DNA from: Pyrinomonadaceae bacterium
Lineage (GTDB): Bacteria > Acidobacteriota > Blastocatellia > Pyrinomonadales > Pyrinomonadaceae
Reading direction: 5' to 3'
Assembly: GCA_022843305.1 (NCBI GenBank)
Contig: JALHNX010000015.1
Coordinates: forward strand, 1 to 49,528
DNA: 49,528 nt
The translations under genes and the position numbers were made by a program. This document shows positions 17,186 through 26,358 of this stretch, one piece after another (position 1 is the stretch's first letter; each line of letters opens with the position of its first letter). The notes beneath the pieces are model-generated. The model saw only the letters and a program-made list of their open reading frames with translations. It was not told where the DNA came from and did no database searches.

Positions 17186-17226
17186 TTAAGGTTTATTATT
17201 TCGATTTATGCTATTATTAATCGAAT

Positions 17227-18264
17227 TTAATTGCCGACTTCAATTGTATCGCCCGCTTCAAGCGCGGGATCGGGAACTTTCCCGTCCTTGATAAGTTTCA
17301 GATTATATTCAGTTGAAACCAGTAATCCTTCCGCATTTTTGCGGCGAATGACAACTTTTTTGACGCTTTCTTTTTTCAATCCGCCCGATGCCAGAATTGC
17401 CTGCGTGAGGGTTAATCCCGCGAAAAAATCCTTCTGTCCGACCGATTTAATTTCTCCGCCGATAAAGAAAAATCGTAATTGCCCGTTTTTGTCAGCTTGC
17501 GTTTCATCGGTTGTAAATTCGACAATATCGTTCGGAAAAATCAATGTATTTTCCGATTTTTCGTCCTTCAAGCTGAAAGTTTCGGTTGTCGAATCGGCGC
17601 GGCGAATGACGACGCGATTCGCATTTGCCTGCACGACGGCTTCGGCGCGAACGACAAAAAGCGGAACGGCTTCGCGCTGAATGTATTTTTCGCCAAATTT
17701 TTCCACCATTCCGAGAACCGTTATTTTATGGCTCGAATATTCGCGGACTTTGACGGAAATTTGCGGATTTTCGTAGAGTTTAACCTTTTCGCGCAAAATA
17801 TCTTCAATTTCTTCGGTCGTTAAACCCGCCACCGAAACCATTTCGCCGGCGAGCGGATAATCAATCGTGCCGTCGTTCAGAACCGTAAAATAGGTCGAGC
17901 CTTTCGACGAATTTTGAAGATTGATAAAAAGAATGTCGCCAACCCCGACCAGATAATTTTCGGTCGGCGGAAGAGCTTTTTTATTGGCATTTTTAACGAC
18001 TTCGAGCGTTTTATTAGCAATTGTTTCGGTCGCCGGATTTGTTTCTAAAGTGTTTGTATCCTCAATTTCGGCAGTATTTTCCTGTACTGATTGATCTTGG
18101 TTCGGGGTTTCCTTTTTCGTCTTCGTTTTCGGGTTTTGCGAATAGCCGAAATTAACCTTTTTAGTTGTTGTCGTTTCGGTTGTTTGGGCAACTAAAACAT
18201 TACACGAACCCAAAATCACCAAACTTGAAAATAACGCTGAAATTTTAAGCAAAGTCGTTTTCAT
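17227..18264 (-). CDS. Polysaccharide biosynthesis/export protein (Wza-like)
   Basis: The frame opens at 18285, but the M at 18264 precedes a clean signal sequence, so 345 aa is preferred. The signal ends in 'ILGSC', a possible lipobox. After a low-complexity Thr/Glu-rich linker comes the Poly_export domain ('YLVGVGDILFINLQ', 'LNDGTIDYPLAGE', 'LTTEEIEDILREKV', 'VREYSSHKITVLG'). A SLBB-like domain with 'LTQAILASGGLKKES' and 'LEAGDTIEV' completes it. Such proteins form the outer-membrane exit for capsular or exopolysaccharide. No glycosyltransferases or Wzc kinase are in view. No strong Shine-Dalgarno. Confidence 0.85.
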   Translation of the reverse strand: MKTTLLKISALFSSLVILGSCNVLVAQTTETTTTKKVNFGYSQNPKTKTKKETPNQDQSVQENTAEIEDTNTLETNPATETIANKTLEVVKNANKKALPPTENYLVGVGDILFINLQNSSKGSTYFTVLNDGTIDYPLAGEMVSVAGLTTEEIEDILREKVKLYENPQISVKVREYSSHKITVLGMVEKFGEKYIQREAVPLFVVRAEAVVQANANRVVIRRADSTTETFSLKDEKSENTLIFPNDIVEFTTDETQADKNGQLRFFFIGGEIKSVGQKDFFAGLTLTQAILASGGLKKESVKKVVIRRKNAEGLLVSTEYNLKLIKDGKVPDPALEAGDTIEVGN

Positions 18265-18455
18265 ATCACAAAAAAATCGGGGCAAACCTTTTTTGAGGCT
18301 GCTTGGTTCTATTCTGGAATTTATTGGAACAAATTAAGATAAACCAGAATTTCGATTTGAGCAAGTCATTCGACAAACCACAGCCGCCAAACTCTGTAAC
18401 TATAAAATCCCAAAGCTCCCGGAATTCTAGTATTTTTTTTATTTTGTTGATTTTG

Positions 18456-20267
18456 TTAGATTTGAAGTTTTCTCTGCGGCAGAATGTCGGCTGAGAAAAG
18501 ATGCGACCATTTTGCCAGAAATTTTTCGCGGACGGAATTTTCAACCGCATCAGCCGTCGGTAATTTCAACAGCGCGTCGGTAATTTCTTTGGCTTCTTCG
18601 TAGGCAATATGCGAGATTATGCGGCGCACACGCGAAATCGAATTGACGTTCATACTCAATTCGGTCGCGCCAAGTCCGATAAGAATTGCGACATAAACGG
18701 GCGAACCCGCCATTTCACCGCAAATGACCGCCTGAATATTATTTTGTTCGGCGGCGCGGAGAATCGTTTTGATCGAACGCAAAACCGCCGGATGAAGCGT
18801 CCGAAACCAATCGGCGACCGTTTCGTTGTCGCGGTCGACCGCCAGCAGATACTGCACGAGATCGTTTGTTCCCAGACAAAAGAAATCAACTTCGTGCGCG
18901 ATTTCGTCGGCGATCAAAACCGCCGCCGGAACTTCGATCATCGCGCCAAGACGGGGATTGCCGAAGTTTATCTTCCTTTTTCGCAGGCGTGCCTTTTCGG
19001 TTTCGATCAGTTTTTTCGTTTCCAGAATTTCCGAAACATCCGAGATCATCGGCAAAACAATATCAATTTTATTTTCAAACGAAGCCTGCAAAAGCGCGCG
19101 AATCTGTGTGGAAAATTCTTTTTTATGAGTTAAAACCAGCCGAATGGCGCGAAGCCCGAGCGCCGGATTTATTTCCTTTCTCGCGTTTTCTTCGGTCAAT
19201 TGTTCGGCGCTGAGATCAAAAGTGCGAATCCGCACGCCGTCCTCGCCCGCGAGTTTAGCAATATTTCGATATTCCTTTAATTGTTCCTGTTCGGTCGGAA
19301 AACCTTTGAATTGATTAAACAAAAATTCCGAACGATACAACCCGATGCCTTTCGCTCCGAGTTGTTTCGCTCTCATATAACCTCTCGGCAAATCAATATT
19401 GGCGCGGATTTTTATCTCGAAACCGTCGAGCGTTTTGAGTTTTTCGTCAATCGGTTCGGTTTCGCGGTGCGTAAATTCCTGAAATTGCGCCGCCGCAATC
19501 TTATATTTTTCCGTGCTTTCTTTTGAGGGATTGACGATCACGTGTCCATTAAAACCGTCAACGATAACTTCATCGCCGGTCTGAACGCGCCGCAAAATTC
19601 CCTTCATTCCCGTAACCGCCGGCAAATTTATTTCCCGCGCAAGGATAAAGGTATGCGATGTCCAGCCGCCGTTTTCGGTAATTATCGCCTTCGGATTGCT
19701 GTCGGTCAGTTCGATCAAAGTCGAAGGTTTAACTTCTCTGGCGACAATAATGGAATTCTTTTCAAGTCGCAAATTCGTCTTTCCGCCGCCGCCGAGCGCG
19801 GCTAAAATCCGGTCGGCAACATCTTCTAAATCAATGTATTTTTCGCGCAGATGTTCGTCTGCAATCGCTTTGTAAGTTGCGATATAACGCTCCGTAACGA
19901 CTTTGACCGCCCATTCGGCGTTGATCTTTTGACTGACGATGTTTTTTTCGATTTTGTCTTGTAACGAGCGGTCTTCGAGGATTAAAAGATGCGCGTCAAA
20001 AACACTCAGTTTTGAATTATTCGAATCGGTAGTTGAGATTTTTTTGAGCTGGCGTTTGGCAAGTCGAATCGCCGCTTTGAAACGGCGCAGTTCTTTTTCA
20101 ATTTGTGATTCTTCAAGATTTATTCGATAAAACTGGCGTTTGCGACCGTGCAGACAAACAACCTTTCCGATTGCGACACCTCTGGCAACCGCCCGCGCTT
20201 TGAGTTTAATCTCCGAAAATTTATTTTTTGCGCCGTTAATTTTCGTGTTGTTATTTAAAGAAGTCAT
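18456..20267 (-). CDS. ptsI: Phosphoenolpyruvate-protein phosphotransferase (PTS enzyme I)
   Basis: ATG at 20267 is preferred to TTG at 20270; 603 aa, close to the usual ~575 with a longer N-terminus. The sequence has the phospho-histidine motif G-G-W-T-S-H205-T-F-I-L-A-R. It also has the C-terminal PEP-binding TIM barrel with 'GIGLYRSEFLF', 'PMISDVSE', 'GAMIEVPAAVLIADEIA', 'FCLGTNDLVQYLLAVDRDN' and the cysteine-containing 'VICGEMAGSP'. It transfers phosphate from PEP to HPr. No HPr or EII genes are adjacent, so it may serve a regulatory PTS. About 190 nt without features separate it from the downstream export gene. Confidence 0.95.
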   Translation of the reverse strand: MTSLNNNTKINGAKNKFSEIKLKARAVARGVAIGKVVCLHGRKRQFYRINLEESQIEKELRRFKAAIRLAKRQLKKISTTDSNNSKLSVFDAHLLILEDRSLQDKIEKNIVSQKINAEWAVKVVTERYIATYKAIADEHLREKYIDLEDVADRILAALGGGGKTNLRLEKNSIIVAREVKPSTLIELTDSNPKAIITENGGWTSHTFILAREINLPAVTGMKGILRRVQTGDEVIVDGFNGHVIVNPSKESTEKYKIAAAQFQEFTHRETEPIDEKLKTLDGFEIKIRANIDLPRGYMRAKQLGAKGIGLYRSEFLFNQFKGFPTEQEQLKEYRNIAKLAGEDGVRIRTFDLSAEQLTEENARKEINPALGLRAIRLVLTHKKEFSTQIRALLQASFENKIDIVLPMISDVSEILETKKLIETEKARLRKRKINFGNPRLGAMIEVPAAVLIADEIAHEVDFFCLGTNDLVQYLLAVDRDNETVADWFRTLHPAVLRSIKTILRAAEQNNIQAVICGEMAGSPVYVAILIGLGATELSMNVNSISRVRRIISHIAYEEAKEITDALLKLPTADAVENSVREKFLAKWSHLFSADILPQRKLQI

Positions 20268-20300
20268 CAATTAAATCAACTTCCAAAGTCAAACGCCGTG

Positions 20301-21278
20301 CTAACTTCCCTGACTCGGGAAATACGGTCTTAAAAGCGAAGCAAACGCGGCTAAATTACGCGTTTGAATCAAAATTTCGCCGGGACCCTGAAATTCGGCA
20401 ACCAAACCTTCGCCCGACATCATACTGCGGAAAAATCCGCTTTTCGCCGCCTTTCGCAGGTTATACTGCATATGCCCTTCCCAAGCCACCAGATGCCCGG
20501 TGTCAACGACATACTGTTCGCCCGGTCGCAAAGTCCGGCGGTGAATCGAACCGAATGACGAAACCAGTAAAAGTCCGGTTCCCGAAACCTGCAAAACGAA
20601 TAAACCTTCGCCGCCGAAAAACGATTTCGCGCCGCCGAATTTTGTTTCAACCTGCAACGAAACGTCGCCCGCCAGATACGAACTCGACTGCACCATAAAA
20701 GTCTGGTTCTGCATCTCGATGCCCGCAACATCGCCGGGCGCGCCGGGCGCAAACGTCACTTCGCCCGCGCCGCCGCGAGCCGTAAACGTTGAAACGAAAG
20801 CCGATTCGCCGCCGACGGCGCGTTTCAATGCACCGAAAAGTCCGCCTTTCATTTCCGCATGCAGATCAACATTCGCCGACATCGAAACCATCGCGCCGGC
20901 TTCTGCCGCGATTGTCTGTTCGGGTTGTAAATTTATCACTGCCAGGGCGAATGCGCCCTGATGTTTTATTTCCCAGGTGTAGCCGCGACCTTGTCCGCGC
21001 CCGTCCTCATCAAAGCGAAACGCGCCCGGCGTTTGATTTTGCGCACCATAATTTTGTTGTTGCTGATTACCATAATTCGGCGGCGGCGGTTGCTGTTGCG
21101 GCTGCGAAAACTGCTGTTGCTGATTCGGCGGCGGCTGATTAAATTGCGGCTGATTCGGCGGTTGATTAAATGGTGGTTGCGGTGCTTGCGGCGGTTGCGG
21201 AGTTTGCAGAGTAAAACCGCAACTTCCGCAAAATTTCGCGTTTGCTAATAATTGAGCGTTGCATTTCGGACAATTCAT
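20301..21278 (-). CDS. AIM24/TIGR00266 family protein with N-terminal zinc ribbon
   Basis: 325 aa. Residues 1-22 are a zinc ribbon (C3xxC6, C17xxC20). Residues ~27-90 are a Gln/Pro/Asn-rich linker, and the rest is the AIM24 beta-rich domain ('EAGAMVSMSANVDL', 'GEVTFAPGAPGDVAGIEM', 'GEGLFVLQVSGTGLLLVSSFGSIH'). The family is widespread and poorly understood; the mitochondrial member affects membrane organisation. The low-complexity linker is repetitive at DNA level (CAGCAA/CCGCCG-type codons) and may vary in length between strains. It lies 34 nt upstream of ptsI on the same strand. Confidence 0.82.
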   Translation of the reverse strand: MNCPKCNAQLLANAKFCGSCGFTLQTPQPPQAPQPPFNQPPNQPQFNQPPPNQQQQFSQPQQQPPPPNYGNQQQQNYGAQNQTPGAFRFDEDGRGQGRGYTWEIKHQGAFALAVINLQPEQTIAAEAGAMVSMSANVDLHAEMKGGLFGALKRAVGGESAFVSTFTARGGAGEVTFAPGAPGDVAGIEMQNQTFMVQSSSYLAGDVSLQVETKFGGAKSFFGGEGLFVLQVSGTGLLLVSSFGSIHRRTLRPGEQYVVDTGHLVAWEGHMQYNLRKAAKSGFFRSMMSGEGLVAEFQGPGEILIQTRNLAAFASLLRPYFPSQGS

Positions 21279-21280
21279 AT

Positions 21281-21355
21281 ATTAACTAAAAGTGAAAAAC
21301 TAAAAGTGAAAAATATTTTTCTTAAACTATCCACTTTTCACTATCCGTTTTTAAC
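21281..21355. repeat. Intergenic hairpin made of short tandem words
   Basis: The word AACTAAAAGTGAAAA occurs twice in tandem on the left (about 21283-21312). Related complementary words (CTATCCACTTTTCACTATCC) lie on the right, giving an imperfect inverted repeat. It belongs to the same style of element as 28329-28386, 37661-37753 and 49401-49495. Confidence 0.5.
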
Positions 21356-21908
21356 TAATTCTGACCTCTTCTGATTTTTCAACTAATATTCTCGCGGCTT
21401 CCTCGGCACTTTCGGCGAAATCGAGCAATGCGACATCGGAATCGCTGACCACCAGATTTTTCTGCCAAGCCGTCACGACTTCCTTCCAGCAATCACCCAA
21501 AAGCACGAGCGGTCGCCGTTCCAGAACGCCGGTTTGAAGTTTGTTCCAGACAAGCGAAACCTCGGTGACCGTTCCCATTCCGCCGCGCAAAGCGACAAAA
21601 CCGACCGACCTCGTGATCAGATTTTGGAGACGGTCGTAAAAATGGTCGGACGCGACTTTATCGGTCAAATACCGATTCGGTTCGGATTTGAACTGATTCA
21701 TCACGATTCCGAAAACGCGCCCGCCCGCCTCGCGCGCGCCGCGCGAAGCCGCCTCCATAACGCCCAGATAGCCGCCCGTGCAGATGGTAAAACCGGCTTT
21801 GGCAAGCCGCGCCCCGAGTTCTTCAGCCTGTTGATATTCAGGCGAATTTTCGCCGCATTGCGAGCCGCCGAAAATCGTAACGATTTTTTCTGATGTATTT
21901 TCAAGCAC
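21351..21908 (-). CDS. LOG-family (TIGR00725-like) Rossmann protein
   Basis: 185 aa, with 'VTIFGGS' at the N-terminus, 'TGGYLGVMEAASRGA' at 44-58 and L-R-G-G-M-G-T-V-T-E at 107-116. The last is the phosphoribohydrolase motif, with Arg where LOG enzymes usually have Pro. Relatives release free nucleobases from nucleoside 5'-monophosphates (LOG cytokinin enzymes) or have unknown roles. The catalytic Glu116 and Arg54-equivalent region are kept. It is upstream of the AIM24 gene on the same strand. Confidence 0.78.
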   Translation of the reverse strand: MLENTSEKIVTIFGGSQCGENSPEYQQAEELGARLAKAGFTICTGGYLGVMEAASRGAREAGGRVFGIVMNQFKSEPNRYLTDKVASDHFYDRLQNLITRSVGFVALRGGMGTVTEVSLVWNKLQTGVLERRPLVLLGDCWKEVVTAWQKNLVVSDSDVALLDFAESAEEAARILVEKSEEVRIS

Positions 21909-21980
21909 TAATATTTACCAAAATAATTTGATTCTGAAACAATATTTATTATATTAGCGTTGTGTTTGAAAACAAAATGT

Positions 21981-23354
21981 TTAAGTTTCTTTTGCGGCTT
22001 CTTCGGGCGTTAAATTCCCCGCTTCGTGAATGGCGCGGGTCGTGTCGGTGAAAAGTAAAATCACGCTTCCGACAACGAAAAAAACTATTAAACCCAAAAT
22101 CGCCTGCCGAAATGAACCCGTCGCGCTGACGATAATCGTAAAAAGAATTTGTCCCATCCACGAAGTGCCTTTTTCGCTGATTTCGTAAAGCCCGAAAAAC
22201 GAGGATTCGCGCCCGACCGGAATCATCTGCGAATAGAGCGAACGCGAAAGCGCCTGCGCACTGCCTAAAACCAAGCCGATAAATCCGCCCATTATCACTG
22301 CCTGAAATTTCGTTTCTAAAATTGCGTAGGCAAAAATCACAATCCCGCACCAGATAATCAGCGACAAAATAATCGTCTTTTTTGCTCCGATAAAGCGGGC
22401 GATTCTTTCAAAAACGAGCGCACCGATGAGCGCGAAAACCTGCGCGACGATAAAAATCTGAATCAAAAAGGTTTTGTCTAAATTGGCGGTTCGTTCGGCT
22501 TGCGTGAAAAGTTCCTGTGAAAGAAAGCTCGAAGACATTAAGATCACGGTCTGAATGCCGTCGTTGTAAAAAAGGTAAGCAATCAGAAAAAGCATCGTGT
22601 AGCGAAGCCGGCGCAATTCTTTGAGCGTCTGCCAAAGCTCGCTGAAACCGACGGTTACAAGGTTTTTGTTATCTGGCACTTCTTTGTCGGCTTTGCGGCT
22701 TTTAAGCATATAAAAGCTGATCGCGCCGAAAATTCCCCACCAGGCTGACGCGGCGAGAAACGAGATCCGCGCGGCAAGTCCGGTCGTGATGCCCAAACTT
22801 TCGGCGTTATTGAGCAGCAAAATACACAGAATCAACATCACCACGCCGCCCAGATAACCCAAGCCGTAGCCGTAACTCGAAATTTTATCGCGTTTGTCTT
22901 CGGTCGTGATGTCAATTAAAAACGCGTTGTAGAAAACGTTCGCGGCGGCAAACGCCATATTTGAAATGATTATCAAAAGGCTCAACCCGATATATGATTC
23001 GGTGATAAAAAACATCGCCGTTCCGGCAATCACGCCGATATAGCAAAAAATCGCCATCAAACGTTTTTTCAAATGCGTGTAATCGGCAATCGCGCCCAGA
23101 ATCGGCAGAAAAATCACCAGCGAAATTGTCGAGATCGCCGTGCAAAATGAAAACAAACCTTTGGCGGTGACGTTAAAAAAAAACAGATCGAAAACCACGC
23201 CGTCCTCACCGACCGCGTTTTGCGCCAGACTTAACAGATAAGGTCCGATCAAAACACCGATCACCGCCGTAAAAAAAGCCGAATTCGCCCAATCGTAAAT
23301 CATCCAGCCGAAGATTTCCTGGCGGTCGTTTTTTGCTATTTTGGTTTCGTTCAT
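21981..23354 (-). CDS. MFS transporter, UMF1/Atg22-like family
   Basis: 457 aa with about 12 hydrophobic segments. The N-terminal signature 'FGWMIYDWANSAFFTAV' and the 'PILGAIADYTHLKKRLM' loop are characteristic of the Atg22/UMF1 group, whose fungal member effluxes amino acids from the vacuole. The bacterial substrate is unknown. Its ATG overlaps the TGA of the upstream metalloenzyme gene by 4 nt (ATGA), so the two form an operon. Confidence 0.85.
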   Translation of the reverse strand: MNETKIAKNDRQEIFGWMIYDWANSAFFTAVIGVLIGPYLLSLAQNAVGEDGVVFDLFFFNVTAKGLFSFCTAISTISLVIFLPILGAIADYTHLKKRLMAIFCYIGVIAGTAMFFITESYIGLSLLIIISNMAFAAANVFYNAFLIDITTEDKRDKISSYGYGLGYLGGVVMLILCILLLNNAESLGITTGLAARISFLAASAWWGIFGAISFYMLKSRKADKEVPDNKNLVTVGFSELWQTLKELRRLRYTMLFLIAYLFYNDGIQTVILMSSSFLSQELFTQAERTANLDKTFLIQIFIVAQVFALIGALVFERIARFIGAKKTIILSLIIWCGIVIFAYAILETKFQAVIMGGFIGLVLGSAQALSRSLYSQMIPVGRESSFFGLYEISEKGTSWMGQILFTIIVSATGSFRQAILGLIVFFVVGSVILLFTDTTRAIHEAGNLTPEEAAKET

Positions 23355-24247
23355 TTTGTCAGTAATTGCAGAATTGCCGGAGTTATATCGCTTAAATCTT
23401 TGATTTGCTTTGCCGTTTCATCCTTTTTTCTGCCCCAAATAATTGTCGGAACATCGTTTAAAGTATGATTGCGGACGGACAAATCTTCTATGTTTCCGTG
23501 GTCGCTTGTCAAGATAAAAGTCGTGTTTTCCAAATCAATCAGCTTTAAAGTTTCGCGGATAAATTCGGCAAGCGGCGGCAAATGGATGTTTGCTCGTTCA
23601 AAATCCTGGTCATGTCCGATTTTGTCGGTGATAAAATGCTCGTAAAGCGTAAAGCGGAAATTTCGTGACAAATCCGCGAGAATTTTAGCCGCGTCCGTCG
23701 GCGAAAAAAGCGGCGCGTCAAAACCGCGTTCGCGCAGAATTTGATTTGTAAAATCGTGGAACAAAGCCTTTCGCCCAAAAAGATCGGGTAATTTGCGAAA
23801 CTGCAAACCGGCGGCTTCGACGGCGCAGGTCGTTGCCGATTTCCAGCGCGGTGTTTCCTTAAAGAATTGCGGCGTGTAGGCATTCGCAAAAACGATCTCC
23901 TCAATATTTCGATTCCGCAATTGCCGGAAAACCGAATTTTCATTGATAATGCCGCGCAGCTTTTCATTCGGAAAACCTTGTTTGTGATAACCGAGAAATT
24001 TCGGCGCGTTGATTCCGGTCAAAATTGTCGTTTGCCCCGAAGCACTTTGCGGACGACCTTCGATTTCGAGTCGCGGATCTGTCGGAATAAGAATTCCGTC
24101 AAAGATTATTTGTTTTTTTTCATCTTTGAAATTAGCCAGCGGCTCGATGTTTTCGACCAGACAAAGCGGATTATGCGGCTGGGGTTCGCCGATTCCCAAC
24201 CCGTCAATGAAAAAAAGAATAACCGAAGCCCGACTGTTTTTACCCAT
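23351..24247 (-). CDS. Phosphoglycerate mutase-like metalloenzyme (alkaline phosphatase superfamily)
   Basis: The frame begins at 24322, but the M at 24247 directly precedes the conserved core, so a 298-aa product is preferred. Motifs in order are 'LFFIDGLGIG' (metal-binding D15), 'SASGQTTILTG' at 68-78 (nucleophile region), 'DKIGHD' and 'TSDHGNIED' (metal-binding Asp/His), then 'HTLNDVPTIIWG'. It is smaller than iPGM and lacks its inserted domain. It matches a family of predicted phosphatases/mutases with no assigned substrate. Operon with the MFS gene through an ATGA overlap. Confidence 0.75.
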   Translation of the reverse strand: MGKNSRASVILFFIDGLGIGEPQPHNPLCLVENIEPLANFKDEKKQIIFDGILIPTDPRLEIEGRPQSASGQTTILTGINAPKFLGYHKQGFPNEKLRGIINENSVFRQLRNRNIEEIVFANAYTPQFFKETPRWKSATTCAVEAAGLQFRKLPDLFGRKALFHDFTNQILRERGFDAPLFSPTDAAKILADLSRNFRFTLYEHFITDKIGHDQDFERANIHLPPLAEFIRETLKLIDLENTTFILTSDHGNIEDLSVRNHTLNDVPTIIWGRKKDETAKQIKDLSDITPAILQLLTK

Positions 24248-24377
24248 TAATTTGGATTCTACAATTTTGAACCGGATTTTGGAAAATTCAATTTTTTTGC
24301 TTTTTTGTCGATAACCTGACATCTTTTTTGAGATTACTTTAAATTGTTCAAAAATCAGCCGCTTTCACGCCAAAACC

Positions 24378-24406
24378 TTGACAATCAAAGCTAAAAAGGT
24401 TAAATT
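24378..24406 (+). promoter_or_regulatory. Sigma-70-type promoter for the FG-GAP protein gene
   Basis: TTGACA at 24378-24383 and TAAATT at 24401-24406 with 17-nt spacing. The leader to the ATG at 24520 would be about 107 nt. A second TTGACA at 24408 lacks a matching -10 box. Confidence 0.55.
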
Positions 24407-24519
24407 TTTGACACTATTCTGTATTTATTGAAGTTCAGTAATTTTCATAGAATAATGAATTTAAGAACTATTACTGAAAAAATTAACCAAAAATTATCTG
24501 TTTTGAGGAGGGAAAATCT

Positions 24520-26301
24520 ATGTCTTGGGCTAAAACCAAACAGTCCACTCGCACTTTAATTTTCGCCGTCGCAGCTATTTCAATAGCCGCTATCGGTCTT
24601 TGGATTGGAGTGCAAAACAATAAAGCTGAAGCAAACACGACCGTTTCTTCAACGAACGTCGCCCCGGCGGCGACGTTTGCCGCGAATGCCGCCACACTCG
24701 GTGGAATTCCCGATTCGACCGGCTGCGGTCCGACCCCGGGAACACCCAGAAATGTTACTTTTACAGCCGCCGGCTTGAGCGGTTCGGTGACTGCGGTTGA
24801 TTTAAGTATGACAATTGGCACACCCAATCATACTTGGATGGGCGACATTATCGCCACGCTCATTGCGCCCAACGGTGCATCGCATACGCTTTTCGGCGTA
24901 ACCCTTTCGACAACCGCCACCGGAATCGGCGACAGTTCCGATTTGGGGGCAACATATGTATTTTCGGACATCGCGCCCGCACCGCCCAACGGCGGATGGT
25001 GGCAAGCGGCGACCGCTGCCGGCGCAGCTGTTATAATTCCTGCCGGAACATATCGAACAACCGCTTCAGGCGGTGCGGGTCAGGTCAATCCGGCTCCGCC
25101 GACTTCGATGAATGCGGCGTTTACCGGAGTGGCAAATGCCAACGGAACGTGGACGCTTCGTTTCACTGACGGTTGTACCGGCGATACGGGCTCGGTCAGC
25201 GCAGCCAATCTGTCGGTCACGACCGGCGGCGGCGGACCTGTCAATGACGCCAACGTTGACCTGAACGGCGACGGCAAAACCGATTGGGTTGTTGCCCGCG
25301 CAACAACCACACCTTTGACCGAAGCAACCGCTCCGAGCGAAGCGGCGATTCGTCGTAATTTTGACAGCAGCGCAGAAACGAAAACAAGAATCCGCCGCGA
25401 CCCCAGTGAAAACGCGCTTGCCCCGCCGATCTATTGGTATTCGTCAATTAACGGTACCGGCACGACCGGCGTCGGACAGCTCGGCGACGCGGCAACCGAC
25501 TTTATCACGCCCGAAGATTTCGACGGCGACGGTAAAGACGATCTAGTCGTTTGGACGGAAGGCGCGGCAACGGTCGCAAACTTCAAGATACTGCAAAGCA
25601 CGACCAACACCGTTCGTGTGGAATTATTCGGACAAACCGGCGATGATCCGGCGGTGGTCGGCGATTACGACGGCGACGGCAAAGCGGATCCGGCAGTTTA
25701 CCGGTGCCCGCCGTTTGGTGCGGCTAACGGTCAATGTTATTTCTTCTATCGCGGAAGCAACGCAAATCCGGGCGGAAACGTAACTTACGTTCCGTGGGGA
25801 TTTGGTGTTGACGGCGATTTCTTCCCGAATGTCGGCGATTTCGACGGCGACGGCAAACACGATTTCTGCATCCAGCGCGCTAATCCCGCAGCGCCGGCAA
25901 ACGGTCAGTTCGTTCTGTTGAAATCATCCAATCTCGGCGTCGAATATATCAACTGGGGAACTTCTTCGGACTTCATCATTCCGGGCGATTATGACGGCGA
26001 CGGTAAGGCAGACTTTGCGGTTCGCCGCACCGTTGGCGGAGTCAGACAACATTGGATTCTTTACCGTACGGGCGCGACCAGCTTCACTAATTGGGGCATT
26101 ACGGGCGACGTTTCAGCACCGGGCGATTATGACGGCGACGGTAAAACCGATCTTGCTATCTGGCGCGGCAGTAGTGACCCGAACGCAAACTTCTTCTGGG
26201 TTCTTAATTCGAGCAACGGTTCGGTTACCCAGTTTGAATGGGGTCAATGTCCGACAGTTTCGACTTGCGACTTCCCGGTTGCGGGTTGGGCGGTTCACTA
26301 A
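24520..26301 (+). CDS. Secreted protein with P-domain-like module and FG-GAP/VCBS repeats
   Basis: GAGGAGGG at 24505-24512 fixes the start. The 593-aa product has an N-terminal signal/anchor (residues ~10-38). A module at ~60-240 follows, resembling the proprotein-convertase P domain ('HTWMGDIIATLIAPNG', 'NGTWTLRFTDGCTGDTGSVSAANL'). Then come five to six FG-GAP repeats with calcium-binding D-x-D-G-D-G-K cores, for example 'GDYDGDGKADPAVYR' and 'GDFDGDGKHDFCIQR'. It is probably a surface beta-propeller for adhesion or ligand binding. No protease domain is present, so the P-domain-like module serves another purpose. A strong terminator follows. Confidence 0.85.
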   Translation: MSWAKTKQSTRTLIFAVAAISIAAIGLWIGVQNNKAEANTTVSSTNVAPAATFAANAATLGGIPDSTGCGPTPGTPRNVTFTAAGLSGSVTAVDLSMTIGTPNHTWMGDIIATLIAPNGASHTLFGVTLSTTATGIGDSSDLGATYVFSDIAPAPPNGGWWQAATAAGAAVIIPAGTYRTTASGGAGQVNPAPPTSMNAAFTGVANANGTWTLRFTDGCTGDTGSVSAANLSVTTGGGGPVNDANVDLNGDGKTDWVVARATTTPLTEATAPSEAAIRRNFDSSAETKTRIRRDPSENALAPPIYWYSSINGTGTTGVGQLGDAATDFITPEDFDGDGKDDLVVWTEGAATVANFKILQSTTNTVRVELFGQTGDDPAVVGDYDGDGKADPAVYRCPPFGAANGQCYFFYRGSNANPGGNVTYVPWGFGVDGDFFPNVGDFDGDGKHDFCIQRANPAAPANGQFVLLKSSNLGVEYINWGTSSDFIIPGDYDGDGKADFAVRRTVGGVRQHWILYRTGATSFTNWGITGDVSAPGDYDGDGKTDLAIWRGSSDPNANFFWVLNSSNGSVTQFEWGQCPTVSTCDFPVAGWAVH

Positions 26302-26323
26302 TTATTCATTTATTGTTTAATGT

Positions 26324-26358
26324 AAAAAAGGTTCGGGATTCGCTCCCGAACCTTTTTT
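26324..26358. terminator. Bidirectional rho-independent terminator
   Basis: A 15-bp stem (26324-26338 with 26344-26358) closes a 5-nt loop, with an A tract on the left and a T tract on the right. It serves the FG-GAP gene and the convergent hemD-like gene, whose stop codon lies in its right edge. Confidence 0.88.

Noticed and set aside
16731..17230. Plus-strand reading frames of 60-124 codons
   Set aside because: They lie on the antisense of RNase P RNA, whose conserved elements explain the lack of stops.
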